A DNA stretch of 64,000 nucleotides from Botryotinia globosa (Eukaryota > Ascomycota > Leotiomycetes > Helotiales > Sclerotiniaceae): NCBI GenBank assembly GCA_014898425.1, contig RCSZ01000001.1, positions 248,001-312,000 of the forward strand. Reading direction: 5' to 3'. Below are positions 22,885 through 36,384 of this stretch, piece after piece. The notes below the pieces were generated by a model, which saw only the letters and a list, made by a program, of their open reading frames with translations, searched no databases and was not told the origin of the DNA. Position numbers and translations under genes: made by a program. Positions within the stretch are counted from its first letter, which is position 1. Each line of letters opens with the position of its first letter.

Positions 22885-25800
22885 TTACAATGTAATTAAA
22901 TCCACTTCCGAGAAATCCGGCGGATTCCTCCCATACACCACTCTCCCCTTCGCATCCAACGCCGCTCCCACATTACTAATCCAAATATTCGCTCCTGCAT
23001 AATCTCTCGTCCTCTTGACCTCATCATCACTAACCCCAATATCATCTCTTGGAATCCAAACCACCGGTCTCCTAGCTCTCAACGCATAATGTTGAAACGC
23101 ATGTTTGACAAGAGCATCTCTCTCTTCCGGTGCCAAATCTTCAATTTCGTCATTATACCCACCATAAAGTGCATTGGCGATCTTTTGCTGCGCTTCAATA
23201 TCTTTATGGCGTCGTTTGCGCGTGAGCTGTGGGCGAACAACTGGTTCATCGATAGGTTGAGGACCATCGGTGCCAGTTCCACGGGCAAATGTTTTGTGTC
23301 GAAGGTTTCGACCGGATTGTAAAGCCCAACCGCCAGCTACAGCAGCACCATGCACAAGATTTGATGGTTTAAGTTTGGCAAATTTACTACCGCTATTTCT
23401 ATTCGTGGTCGTGGGATGTAGTGCATCCATTTCAATGTAACCTGGTCCTTCAATACCAGCTCCATCATTCTGTGGTACTGTTTCAGGATCTGCAATAGTG
23501 AGACCAAGACGTTCGGCTTGTATCCGATCAAATGCTTCATCACGAAGGACAGCTTCATCCTCAAATGTGATTGGGAGATATCGAAGTAGAGGACCAAAAG
23601 ACCAATTGAGAAGGAATTGGTAAAGAGCAGTGAGTAACAAAGCGACAATCATAATAATTGCCTGAGGAGTAAGTGAATTACCTTGCTCATCCTGAGTCAA
23701 GAAAAATAAACCGATGAGGCACAATTCCATGACGTATAAACCAGTAAATGTCTGATTGATAGCACGTGGGTATAGAAGTCCTCCTGTATCAATCCTGAAT
23801 CGAGACACGTAAAGCATATTGTAACGATTCGCAATCCAAAGAAGTGTGAATGTAATAATGACGAAAATGATGATGACCGGCGTAACCACACAATAAATTA
23901 AACCAATACAGGCAAAATTGGTGTAAACAGGGAAGAATGATCCCCATGTCACTGATGGAAGCGTTGTATTCCTGGTCCACTTTTGCCGAGCAGTATTATC
24001 GAAAATCTTTGGTAAAACGAACCAGAAAATGAGAGTCGTTAACTGTAGGAGTGTACCCGAGCTCACAGAAAATGCTTGAAGAATCATGTAAGAGAAGAAA
24101 TAATTCGCCGCCTTTGGTAATTGTTGTGCAAGTGTTTCGGGTATGGAGGTAATATCATTGGACCATGATCCAATTGTAGCTACCGCACCACCAGCGATGG
24201 ACACAACCAAGAAAACTTGGACAAAGAGAAATGCAAAATAATAAGTTTGAACCAAACCCTGCTTCTCATTGCCAGTTTGTGAACCTTGAACAAAGGCAAG
24301 ATAACCCAAAATTGTTGGTACCAATGATAGCAAAATACTGAGCACAATGGCGGGCAAAACACCTGCGACGGCTTGAAGAACCTTTTCGGGTATAACCTTA
24401 AGCCAATGAAGCCAGTGTTTGGTATTTACCAAAGAAGATATCTGGGATAAACTTGATGTCCATGCGACAGGAATCGACCATAAAATGATCATACCAAGAA
24501 CGACAGCAGTAATGACAGCGGTCCTGAGCCAAGCCTCCCACCATTTGATAGACATGTTATCCCAAAGGACATCGTTAGGTGAAATCTCAACAGTACGTGG
24601 TGCCATTTGCTTTGGAACATGGTAGGTAACAGACTGACAAGCCATATGTGCAGCTACTTGATGATTGAATTGAATGAAAGCCGAGTTCATGAGAGGGAAT
24701 CTCTCAGGAGACTTTTGATCCAATTCGATCTCAACATTTAGCTGAGCGAGTTGTTCGCGACACCAATATATCGTATCGACTTTTGGACTGATTCCAGGAA
24801 TGCCAAAGAACCAATCAGGAGTCCAACTGAACCTGGCCAATCGATGGGTTGGCCTATCCTTTTCCCTCAGATAGCGCTGCCAAGCTGCGGTCGTTGCATT
24901 TTCCTCATATTCCTCGTTGAAAGCCTTTGGATATTCTACACCTGGTCCATCGTCTGAGTTTAGGAAAGGTATGATATCCTTGATTACCTGCCACGCAGTC
25001 TTCTTTGGCGGGGCACCAGTGGCAACTCTCGACTTTGGCCCATCGCCTTGAGTTAAAGGAAATTCATCATCTTCTTCATATCCTGTTGGGATTGGAGATG
25101 GAAACCCGCCAGCGGGACCTTTCCAGAATTTCCACCAATTATTGGTTTGAAAGGCATCATTGGTTCCATCTCCTCCATATTGAAAGCCATTCCTTCGTAC
25201 TGTGTTGCCTTGCAACTTTCTATCCCCATCATAACTTCGAGGATCACGGTCGGATGTTGACGGGCGTTCTTCTCTTTGCTTCTCAGCTTCCCGTTTCTTT
25301 TCATCATCCACACCAGATCCATACGGTTTCGGAGGTGGTGGTCGTTTTCTATATCTTCCATATTGATCATATTCGTCATCCTCCGTTATCGATGGTGCGT
25401 CGAGACTTGCGAACCCATTACCATTCGTTTCTTCAATTGTATCGTCTAGTTCTCTGCCAAGTCCTAAAACGCCCCCAAAAGCAGTACCTCCTGCCTTTCC
25501 TACGGCGTCCACACCTCTGTTTAAGCCTTGTCCAACTACCTCGAAACCTTGTCCCATAGCGGCGAGGGGGTTGCCAAGCTTGAATTTCTTCGAACTGTGT
25601 CGCTTATGTTGTCGAGCTTCTTCCTGTCTCTCCAATTCTGCCTCCTCGTCTAATGCGTCATCCACGGTATGAGGAGCCTCCTCGCCAGTCGCAACTCCGC
25701 CACTTTGCGCCAATTCTGCCGCTCTCTCATTTTCGCGTTTTATTTTCTCGGCTTTCTCTTCCTTGGTTAATTTGCGATTCGATTCCTTAGCTCTAGCTTT

Positions 25801-26796
25801 CTCAGCCTTCTCTGCTTGTTTTTTCTGCGCTTTCTTCGCGCCTCTAATTAACTCCGTCTCGGCTGCTTCCAGTGTCAAATGAATTTTGTCGCGAAGATGG
25901 ATCTTCTTCAATAATTCATCATAATTTCGATTAATCCAAATATTCCTAATTCCTCCAGGGAAAACATCGTAAAGCCCAGCGAGAGCTTCTTTCGTAAGCC
26001 ATTTATCCGGAATGGCACTGACAAGGACCGTAGTTGCTGAAGCTCTCAATCGATGTTCTGCAGATGTCAAATAATCTTGTCGTACTTTGATATACACCCG
26101 TAACTCTGCAAAAAATACACCGCAGACCCACATGATGGCCAAAAGAGCAAGCACCAGATGCGCCCAGTATCTACTAGTCTTGCTAGGCTGTATATTGGTC
26201 CAGGCCAACTGGTCCAGTCCAGTGACATTTGGGTTCGAAGAGACCTCTGTCTTGTTTTTGTCGTTTGCGTATTGCAACGCCCAATCTTCACCTCTGCCTC
26301 CAATATAGTTCATGGGTACAAGAATTGGGATTATGACGACGGCCATGGGTATGAAGATGACCAGAAGCGTTTGAAGGTATCGAAGGAAAAAGTAAGCGTC
26401 CAAGCCACATTTGTTGATGACTTCTCGGTCTCGAAACTGGAATATAGTAAATAGCCATCCCCACGGACTTCTAGGAGGTGGTTCTGTTCGTTCTTTTTCG
26501 GGGACTAAATAGGTCTTTGGTTTACTAGAATTCAGTCAGTGATCTCCCCCCAAAATGTGCATCTACAGAGCGCAAATCGCCACACGTAACATCCTCGAAA
26601 CTTACAATATCCGTGCAAGCTTGTTTTTCAAAAGCATAAAAGCTATCATCTGCACACCAAAAATGATGGCAGAAGATGCCATGGCCGTTAGAAGAGCGAC
26701 CAGACTAATACCCTCGGAGCCTTGCGCTGCAGGCGTCGTGGTTTCGGACGCTGAGGTAGAGGTCGTCGTGGCATTGCCAGTCAAAACTGAAGACAT
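22885..26796 (-). CDS. CSC1/OSCA-type calcium-permeable stress-gated cation channel
   Basis: complement(join(22885..26524,26606..26796)), 1276 residues. The ATG at 26796 gives MSSVLTGNATTTSTSASETT, a short Ser/Thr-rich lumenal tail before the first membrane helix. The 81-base intron (GTAAGT, TTCTAG) restores ARIFKPKTYLVPEKERTEPP. Next come the N-terminal RSN1 membrane segments (FFLRYLQTLLVIFIPMAVVI), the PHM7-type cytosolic domain with long charged inserts (KAQKKQAEKAEKARAKE), the multi-helix DUF221 channel core (about 690-1010; many hydrophobic helices) and a C-terminal extension ending NPPDFSEVDLITL. The family forms osmosensitive or mechanosensitive cation channels of plasma and internal membranes. 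The length is normal for long fungal members, where inserts of over 200 residues in the cytosolic domain are common. Confidence 0.94.
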
Positions 26797-26957
26797 GTTG
26801 AGTAACGTTGAACACCTTAACGATGCATAAGAGAAAGGATTAATTAAACCACCTAAGATGTATTGGTAGTATTGGGTGGTGTTTGTGAGATCATTGATAG
26901 GACGATTTCGATTTCGATTTCAATATTGAGATGGATATCAATGTCAGTATTGGTATC

Positions 26958-27027
26958 GTATTGGAATCGTATTGGAATCGTATTGGAATCGTATTGGAAT
27001 CGTATTGGAATCGTATTGGAATCGTAT
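26958..27027. repeat. 11-base minisatellite (GTATTGGAATC), about 6 copies
   Basis: Direct tandem copies 130-200 bases upstream of the channel gene start, within its likely promoter or 5' leader. Confidence 0.93.
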
Positions 27028-28675
27028 CGTATCGGTATCGGTGTGGAAAAGAATGAATTAGAAGGAAAGAAAAAGAGAAGAGAAGAGAACTAGAAGAGAA
27101 CTAGAAATATCATTGAATCATCTACGATAGGTAATGCCAATGCCAATGCTAATGCTAATGCTAATGCTAAAATACTAAAACACCTGGTGAATGTTTTATC
27201 TTGGAAAATAACTTGGTCGTGTTTACCATTTGGGCCCTTGTGATGGTTGAACTGATTAGGTCCAGTAGATTAGGTAGGATTAGATTATCCAAAATCCAAA
27301 ATCCAAAATCCAAAATCCAAAATCGAGTAAAATGATTCGTGGATGGTAAATTAAACTCATAAATATAAATCACACCGTGATTCATATTGGAATGACTAGA
27401 CATGACATCACGAATCACACTGGTTGCTGGCTCAGGAAATATGGAAAGTCCATGTTCAAACGATATACAACCGAGACAGGATGAGTCCACGATACAAGTC
27501 TAATCCTCCCTCCCAAGAAGCAGAGCATGTGTTTCCAGCTTCTGGAAGGAAGTTATACCGAGAAAGGGAGTTCTTGACCATTCATACGATAACCGTTACA
27601 GTACTTGTAACTTATTAAACTTCAACTTCCTTACCCACCCTTTACCCCCCTTCCCCCCTTCCCCCCTTCCCCTGAGATGCGCTTATCGTATATCAAAGAA
27701 TGATCGTCTACCAGTCATTTCGATTAGGGGTTATCCAGACGACACAAGAGGCGTTTGCCAGAGGGAACTTTATTTGCTGTACAGAGAGTAGTAGGATTGG
27801 TACATACATATATGTAAGTAGCCTTGACGTTTCTTTGCTTTGGGGAAGTCTCTAAATACAAGACATCCCATTGCTATATTTCAATACATCCACACATCAC
27901 ACATACATCAGTAGGTGCGAATGAACAATTGAGTACTAGCCAGATCCAGACTATAAATATCGGATTGATAAGAATCCAGATAAAGACACAAGAAAATCCA
28001 CGTCCAAGCCAAGCCACTGTCGCCATCAAGCATCGGAGATATTCTAATCCGCCAGTGTTCCTAGACAAAAGAGTGTATGGCATGCAGCCACTCAATTACC
28101 TAGACACACTCACTCCTATCCTACATACGAGCAGCGCAGGCATGCGAGAGAGAGAGAGAGAAACCTGTATTCTTAGGTTTTAATCAAGCTTTACTCTACC
28201 CCCTGAGGATTCACCCAGGATGATAAAGCTGCTTGTCTAGAGGGACTACGGGGAAAGTGTGGAGGTGTAGTATTTCTGATACTATTTCTATTACAGTATC
28301 TATAATACCTAATTGTTGGTAGGATATCGTCTTATATGGGTATATATGTACAAATACGGACTTCATATACGAACTTCATATACGGACTTCATATTAAACT
28401 TTCCTAGTATACAAGCAGAATATATCGAATTTTGTAATTCTCATCATTCTGGAAATTGTATGGATTTTGGGACTTATGTGGTCGGTATACATCGCAAGCA
28501 AGAACAAGGGGGGGAAGCATCAAATTAAAGCATGCGAACACGGACTTCCTACCCATAGACATAACGAGAATATATAAATGATCATGTTTAAAACGGTTGA
28601 ATTGAAATGAATAATTACTAGTATCGAAATGTGCACTATTAATCTTGGAAGGAATTTAATATGCAAATCCTCTCT

Positions 28676-28767
28676 TCCTCTCCCTCTCCCTCTCCCTCTC
28701 CCTCTCCCTCTCCCTCTCCCTCTCCCTCTCCCTCTCCCTCTCCCTCTCCCTCTCCCTCTCCCTCTCC
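28676..28767. repeat. CCCTCT hexanucleotide microsatellite, about 15 copies
   Basis: A pure CCCTCT run close to the 3' end of the small secreted protein gene. Confidence 0.96.
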
Positions 28768-28909
28768 TTCTCTCCGTAGAAGCCCTAACAAAGACCCTTT
28801 TTACGTCAACCTACCCCCGACCCTACTCTTCTCTCAACCCAGTCTTTAGACACAACTCATCATTATCTCAACACTCGCACTCGCACCCACACCCACGTCC
28901 AGTACATCC

Positions 28910-29635
28910 CTAATGACTAGGAGCTATCTTCCTCACCGCAACACTAATACTCGACCCATCATAAATCTCCTCCCCATTCCACATCAACTGCCACACCCCA
29001 TCACAAACCGGCGTCGCATAGAAATTAGACACGATTTTCTCCGTGCTCGGATCCTTCCACATGGCCCAATTTCCAAACGCGATAAATCCCTTGGTGGTAC
29101 CGTTTCCAGCAGTCGATGCGCTAAGCCCCTTGGTAGTACTGTTCCCAACAACCGCTCCGGTAAATCCCACGTTGGTGAGTCCGTCAGAGGATGGGTTGAT
29201 GACGAGTGCGGATGTGGTCGTGTTGCTCAGTGTCACGTTGCTGCTGCTGGGTGTGACGATCCATTCGGTGGAGGAAGTTGGTGTGACTGAAAGGAAGGTG
29301 AGATGTTAGTTTGATTCGAAGACGGCTTGTGGGGGAATTAACATGCTTGTGGATGATGGAATCCTTACATGTGATGTCTGCGTTGACTTTGGAGCCAGCT
29401 GGAACAGTGTTGCCGATAAACGCATTTCCTATTTGTTCAATTAGTTTTGTGAGACCAGTCAATGGTATACGATTATTAGCTTACCATCGGAGTAGTATAC
29501 TGGGAGGCCACCAATACCAGTACCATACGCATATAATTGAAATGAGTCGGTAGAGCTAGTATCACGTTTTTGGAGAACAGCAGCAGATGCTGTCATTCCT
29601 CCAAAGAGGAACAGGAGAGGAGATGTAAACTTCAT
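28910..29635 (-). CDS. Small secreted protein of unknown function
   Basis: complement(join(28910..29286,29369..29428,29485..29635)), 195 residues. A clear signal peptide MKFTSPLLFLFGGMTASAAV is followed by LQKRDTSST, where KR is a Kex2-type site. The mature part has FQLYAYGTGIGGLPVYYSD, an NAFIGNTVPAGSKVNADIT segment, several N-x-S/T sites, GFIAFGNWAMW and PVCDGVWQLMWNGEEIYD. Introns of 56 and 82 bases have GTAAGC/ATAG and GTAAGG/TTTCAG ends. Only one cysteine is seen in the mature chain, so it is not a Cys-rich effector type. Similar secreted proteins are widespread in Leotiomycetes and Sordariomycetes as hypothetical cell-wall or extracellular proteins. No function is assigned. Confidence 0.85.
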
Positions 29636-32600
29636 GTTTTCTTGGATTTTTAAAGAGAATGTATGGCAGTCAAACGAGTGAAAATCCTTATACCAGAACA
29701 GGACGAGGAAGGGATAAACTGTATGAAGAGAACGAAAACTTGGGTATACAACAACTGACGTGGGAATGCGAAGAACTTACCGTTAATATTATATCGAACG
29801 GGAAAACAAATATCAAGTCACCAAAGCTCGGGGCCAACTGGTAAAGATCCCTTCTCAGCTTTATCATGCCCAATAGAAAAGCTTTTCAAGGCACCAAGAA
29901 CTATCTTGGACCTCTGCTAGTCAGGAGAAAATATCTGACCCTGTGGAAGCTTGAGCCGTAATGGGGATAGATACACAATCAATAACGCGGGATGACTAGA
30001 ACGAAAGTCAGTGCAGTGGCACACCAATCCATCAAGGGTGCCTTCGTCAGCCTGGTCGATCATATGGAATAATTAGTCCACGCCACATGGTGGTTGGATG
30101 TGATAGTGAAAAACGTGCAATTGTACGCGGCTCTCGATCCGAATTTAGTTTCTTTGTGGAGTGGCTCGAGAGTGCTCATACCAGAATCCCCAATACGATC
30201 TGCACGGGTATTGATGGGAAGGATTTCCCTCGTTGGAGCTCAAAGATTCTAACTCAAAGAGCGTAAGTGAGAAGACGGCAGATTTTCCGACAGTCCGAGC
30301 CATTGAACGGGTGCGTGAAGACTGAAGACGAGAGGGACGAGAGGGACGAGAGGGACGAGAGGGAGAAGAGAGGCGAAAAGGGTCCCGCGACTCTAATCCA
30401 CCTGGTGGTCTGAGAAACAGACGGATACGGATGAGGTTATCAAGATCAAATCCTCCTATTCTGGAAAAAAGAAAATCAGAATTTCGATTTAACCTTCAAA
30501 CCACATAACCTTGACATCGTTACTTTGATTGTGAAAGCCTGCCAAGAATGATGAATTTGAATCAAGAATGTACTAGATGTCAAGTTTTTGATGAAAAGAT
30601 GAAATCAAAAATAAGAAATTTCATTGTTAATACATTTTGAATATGTAATGTCGTGAGAGGCAGTTGAAGGAAAGTCGCATGGCAGCTGGTAGCTGGAGTG
30701 CTATCGGGGAGCACCAAGTGCACGGTTCCGTAGCATTCCAAGGTTTTCGTTGCAATGTTTCAGAAGATGAGATTAACTGATTAAAACACAACCTTGTGTT
30801 GTGAACTTGTGATGGATCGAAGAATCTGAACTTCGTATCAGACGATGGAGAGCTGGAGTCTCTCTCGGCACAAATCCAATCTGAAACTTGAAGATATAAA
30901 TTTATAGCAAAAGGTAACCGATATCCCTACATCTTGCACAACCTTGTATCTTGCACACTTTTATTTCTTCTAAAATTAACATTTCAAAAATAATATATAA
31001 TCAACCAATTATTATATTCTATTGAAAATTATAATACAAATATTATAATATTATTATTTTTATATAAAAAAATAAAATGATAATTATAATTATTAATGAA
31101 ATAGAAATTCTGATATTGAGTTTATTAAAATAAAAATATTATATATTAATTTATTTAATAATAAAAATAATAAAAATTTATTTTTAGAATGTTTTTATAT
31201 AAATTTGAAAATATTTTAATATAAAGAATCAAAAAAAGTTATATTTAATATTAAAAACTCGAAATTATATTAATATATAATAAGATTTTTAATAATTAGT
31301 TTTATTTTTAATAAGAATCTTTAATAAATTAAATATTTATAATATTTTGAAAAGAAATTAATTATAATATATTATTTATATATTAATATTAATATTAATA
31401 TAATAAAAAATTATATTTTATTATATATTTATATATATAGTTAGTTATTAAAAGAATATCAATATTTAAATATTAGAATTATATAATTAATAATAAAGAA
31501 TTTTTATTGAAATATATTTTGAAAAGAAATTTTGAATATAATTTAAATTTTAAAATCAATAAATAATAATTAATATTATAAAATTAAATTAAAATTGAAT
31601 TTAAATTTCAAAATCCTTAGAAATATTATATAATTTGAAGACTTTTTAATAAATAAAATTCTTTTAAAAAGAAAATATAATATTTTTAATTAAAAAAAAG
31701 ATATGTAATAGATTTCTTAATAAAAATATTAAAATAATTTATTTTAATTATTATTATTTTCTTTTATATATTTTTTTATAATATAATTATTAAAATTTCT
31801 AAGTAATATTTTATTTTGATATTATTTATTATTATTATATTATATATTTTTTAATATATAAAAATATAATTTTATAAATTAAATTTAAATATTTAATTTT
31901 TCAAAAAAAATTATAAATAAATATATTATAATATTTTAAAAACAATTATTTTTAAATCATTTTTTTTTTCTTAAAGTTATATAAAATTTAAAGTTTTATA
32001 TAAAATTTGATTATTTATATTTTTTAAAATTTTAAATTTTCAATTAATAATAATAATAAAAAAGAATTCAAAAAACTTTTTTTTAATTATATAATTTATT
32101 TTAATATATAGTTTTTGTTATATTATTAATATCTTAGAATAATGTTATTGAAAATCAATTAATATTTAATTCAATATTTCAAATCTTTTAAATTTTTAAT
32201 ATTTTTTTTTGAATAAATATAAAGTTTTATTAATTTAATTTTAAAATTATTATAGTGATATTTGAATTTAAAATTAATTTTTGATTTAATAAGTCAAAAT
32301 GTGCAAGATGTAGGGATGTGCAAGATGTAGGGATATCGGTTACGAAGTGTAAGGTTTCTATGTATACAGACAGTATTGATAGAGCGAATGGGGTCGACGA
32401 GATGGGTATGGAGGGGATACATTGATATTCGGCCGTCTTGGAGATCAATAATGATTCGAGCATAGATGAAATGGCTATGCTAATTACGTCCGCAGACCAC
32501 CCGATGTCAAGCTAACCTTAACCAATTGAATGTATTCCCTTTTTTGCTTCGTATCGTTCGGCATGATCAAGCGATATACGAATGCAACGACGATCTCCCG

Positions 32601-34139
32601 TGAGTAGATCCCCCATCGTGTTTCAAACATTCTTCTTTCCTTGGGTATCCATTGTCGTTTCTTCTTCCCTTCAGCCTCTCCTTTACGTCCTCGATTACAT
32701 CCTTCATTGGTCTCCCTCAAGATTACCTAAGATGAGTTGTATCTTTTCCCATTCTCCCAAGTCACGCCTACCTGTTAAGCAACGTTGATCATCGAAAGAT
32801 CACCCGCTACTACATGTCAGATGAAACAGACGCGAGATCCTGATCCATGCATTCGAGACTTGGTTTTGAAGAATCTACTCAGCAGGAGTGGCGATATTGT
32901 TATTGTCATCTTTGGACATCACATTTTGCTTCGAAGATACCGGTAGTATGTATTCATACACGAGACATACTGATATATCCGTTTGTAAAACGCTTCCACG
33001 GACTGCTGATCGAATGACTATCCCAGAGCTCACAGAGCATGCAGGTCATCAGCCAAACAAAGGCGATAAGGTGCCACCAATATCCATGTCATTAAAGTAC
33101 TAAATTGCCACACGAAGCGAACTATTGTAGATGGTACCTGACTACTGAGTTGCAAAGCTTTCTCGTCGTACCATAAGTTCAAAGAGAGAGAGAGAGAAAT
33201 ACTCTAGCAGTACTCTCTATTTGGAATGGCTTCTCTCTTATTCGACCTTGGACATCAGTTAACACTAATACAAGTTGAGCATGCAAACAAAACTAGTCAG
33301 GTACGAGAATAGGTAAAATGTCCGATCACTTCAACCAAATGAAGAACTAATACCAAGGCTTGTACGTCGCTTAACCTTAGGACCCCGAAATTATTTTAGG
33401 TGCTCTAGCTACTCGTGCCTTACTTGGTAAAACATTTGAGAATGGATGCACAGACGACATCCACCATTCACACCTTTGACATAGGACAGATTCAAATGCA
33501 GGTCTCCTTTTCAAGTCTAAGTTGTATGCTGGTCAGAGGCTCAGAGTTGTGATTTCAATTTGATTTCTCACCAAGTATATTTCTGCCTGATACTCATTGC
33601 GGCTGGTGGCATCCATTATTGACTGCTGAGCTTGACAGATGTTCGTCCTAATGCTATTTCGGATCTCCCTTGGGATGATCAAAGCACTAGGATATTTTCG
33701 TTATCTGCACTGTCAATCTAGTACGAACTTTAGGCCTGCCATGGTGGAGATCCGTGTGGTGGATTGCACTAAGATTTTGCGTCCTAAGTCCCTTTGAGGG
33801 TTTGTACGAATACTGTACCAAGGAGAATGTCTACTTTGGTGCTCGGGTCCAGAGGACTTTGACGGTAAAGCATCGATGTGATTCCTAAGTAGTTTATCTT
33901 ACCCGGTCCAAGGTGTTGAATCTCATCATTGCAAAAATATTCTTAAGGGAGATTCATTCCCACTGGTACAACTTCATTCTTTACAATCCAGAAATCCATT
34001 TTTCATTCTTTCCCTTTCCTTCTACATTCGCTTTCTTTTTTTCCTTTGGTAACCTCACTTGAGGACCATAACAATCTTTTATACTACACAAACTTCAACA
34101 CCGAATTTCACATATTAGAAAGTTTCAGGGAATTGTATC
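29636..34139. other. Large gene-free region with AT-rich transposon relic
   Basis: Between divergent small-secreted-protein and laccase genes. 29636-30900 and 32350-34139 have ordinary base composition with many stops and no recognisable domain. A GAGAGGGAC repeat sits at about 30328-30365. The relic at 30914-32343 is listed separately. Pyrimidine-rich stretches (about 34000-34045) precede the laccase start and probably belong to its promoter. Confidence 0.6.
30914..32343. mobile_element. AT-rich DNA-transposon or MITE relic with terminal inverted repeats
   Basis: A 26-base perfect inverted repeat lies at 30914-30939 (starts GTAACCGATATCCCTACATC) and 32318-32343 (ends GATATCGGTTAC). Similarity continues imperfectly inward to about 46 bases. 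Inside the terminal repeat a sub-motif, CATCTTGCAC, occurs twice. The interior (about 30975-32290) is almost pure A and T with no open frame, as expected for an element decayed by RIP. No clear target-site duplication is seen. The superfamily is not recognisable. Confidence 0.8.
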
Positions 34140-36384
34140 ATGCGTCTTCACATTCTTTTGGCCTTGTGCCTTTCATTTTGCCAAATTCAGGCAAGCCCTC
34201 TTTTCGGATGGTCCTTTAATCCAATTGCCACTCTTCAAACAGACCTTCTCAACATCATCAATCAAGTGGAGTGCTTAGCTTCCACAAAAATTTCTTATAT
34301 TCCATCACTTCTTACTTTTGGAAACACCAATGCCGTTACATCAAATAAGTGTTCAACAACAAGTGGCAAAACCACCAGTGCCGCAGCTGTTCAAACTTCC
34401 CTCTCTTCTCTTCAATCTGTAGCTTCGTCTAAATGGAGTTCGCTTCAGAGCTTATTGTCTACTACTACTTCGCTTCCTCCCATCCTCACCAGTAGTCTCA
34501 CTGTTACAACGGCTAAGCCTACGAGCACTTCGAGTCCCACGTCAACATCAACTGCAAATACTGTGTCTTCCACTGCCAAGTCATCTTCGGTCACTAGCAT
34601 AACTTCTCCAGTATCCTCTTCAACAGCATCCTCGACCAGCAAAACTTCAAGCTCAGCTGTAGCATCAGGAACCCCATGCGCAGGCAATACCGCTGCTGAT
34701 AGATCAAAGTGGTGTGACTATTCTACAAGCACTGATTACTACAATGAAGTGCCAAATACTGGTGTCACTCGCGAGGTAAGAACTTTCTCGATTAATCAAC
34801 AACTTTCTCTAACCTCACATTTTAGTACTGGTTCAATGTTCAAGATGGCGTTGCTTCACCTGATGGAGTTTCAAGATATGTTCAAACTATCAATGGAAGT
34901 ATCCCGGGACCAACCATTATTGCCGATTGGGGTGATAATGTCGTGGTACATGTGACAAACAGTCTCGCTACCAATGGTTCAACTATTCATTTCCATGGTA
35001 TCCATCAAAAAAATACCAATCAAAACGACGGAGTTCCATCAGTTACTCAATGTCCTATAGCATATGGAGATACTTATACCTACAGGTGGAGAGCTACTCA
35101 ATATGGTTCATCATGGTATCACTCTCATGTTGGACTTCAAGCATGGGAAGGTGTTGCTGGTGGTATTATCATCAATGGTCCTGCCACGGCTAATTACGAC
35201 GAGGATAAGGGAACGCTTATGCTCAGTGATTGGGGTCATGTAACTGTCGATGAGCTATACCAAAAGATTCAGACTATTGGTCCTCAATCAATGGCTACAG
35301 GTCTTATCAATGGTACCAACGTTTTCGGAGCGGACGGTGCCAGTAATCAAACTGGTTCTCGCTTCTCAACTAGTGTTGAATCAGGCAAATCATACAGATT
35401 CCGTCTTGTAAATAGTGCCATCGATTCTCAGTTCAAGTTCTCAGTCGATAGTCATACCATGACTGTTATGGCGATGGATTTTGTTCCTATTGTTCCGTAT
35501 CAAACTAAGATTCTCAACATTGCTATTGGTTAGTCTTATCCTTCCTCATCACACAAATCTTCACTAACACCCTTCTCACAGGACAACGCTACGATGTAGT
35601 CATCACCGCAAACCAAGCATCCGTCGCCTCCGACTTCTTCATCCGCGCTATTCCCCAATCTTCCTGCTCCGAAAATGATAACTCAGACAACATCCGAGGT
35701 GTTCTACACTATGGTTCTTCAACCGGCCTCCCTACAACCACCGGCTACACTTTCACAGATGAATGTGTTGATGAACCTGTCTCCTCGCTCGTTCCGTACC
35801 TCCCAAAAACCGTTTCAGCTGCTTCCAAGAGTCCCGAAGAAGCAGTCACCGTTGCTCAAAACTCGCAAAAACTTTTCAAATGGTATCTTAACAACTCTAC
35901 TTTCCTCTCAGAGTGGGAGGATCCAACTCTCCTCATGGTTCAAAACAACATCACCGCATTCGGGACACCGGATAATCTCGTTGAGGTGCCCAACGCGAAT
36001 GAATGGATTTACCTCGTTATCCACAGCGCCCTTCCCGTTCCTCATCCCATCCATCTCCACGGCCACGACTTCTTCGTCGTCAGCCAGCAACCCACTACAT
36101 TTGATGCCGCAACTGCCGTTTCCACATACAATCTTAACAACCCCCCACGAAGAGACGTGGCTATGTTACCAGGAGGTGGATATCTCGTTCTCGCATTCGA
36201 GACTGACAATCCTGGAGCGTGGCTCATGCATTGCCATATTGGATGGCATACCAGCATGGGATTCGCAATGCAGTTCTTGGAGCGCGCGAGCGAGATCCCA
36301 AAGCTATTGGATACTAAGCAATTACAGGATACGTGTACAGCGTGGACTGGACATGCCGTTATCCAGGAGGATTCCGGAGTTTAG
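34140..36384 (+). CDS. Laccase (multicopper oxidase) with long Ser/Thr-rich N-terminal extension
   Basis: join(34140..34775,34826..35528,35582..36384), 713 residues. Signal peptide MRLHILLALCLSFCQIQA, then a short region with two Cys (45 and 71), then a Ser/Thr-rich linker (about 75-177). The laccase proper starts near 179 (TPCAGNTAADRSKWCDYS). Copper ligand motifs are HFHGIHQ (267-273), WYHSH (309-313), HPIHLHGHDF (601-610) and HCHIGWH (663-669). The C-terminus ends EDSGV, the processed tail type of ascomycete laccases. Introns of 50 and 53 bases have GT-AG ends. The enzyme oxidises phenols with reduction of O2 to water outside the cell. Usual ascomycete laccases have only a short propeptide before this point, so the 160-residue O-glycosylation-prone extension is unusual and may be a wall anchor or spacer (inference). 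Confidence 0.95.

Larger units (their letters stand above)
26797..28909. other. Intergenic spacer with minisatellites
   Basis: Upstream of the channel gene and downstream of the small secreted protein. It contains a GTATTGGAATC 11-base repeat (26958-27027), an AATGCTAATGC repeat (about 27130-27172) and a CCAAAAT repeat (27291-27323). It also contains a CCCCTTCC repeat (about 27645-27670) and a CCCTCT array (28676-28767). No coding region is supported. Confidence 0.6.
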
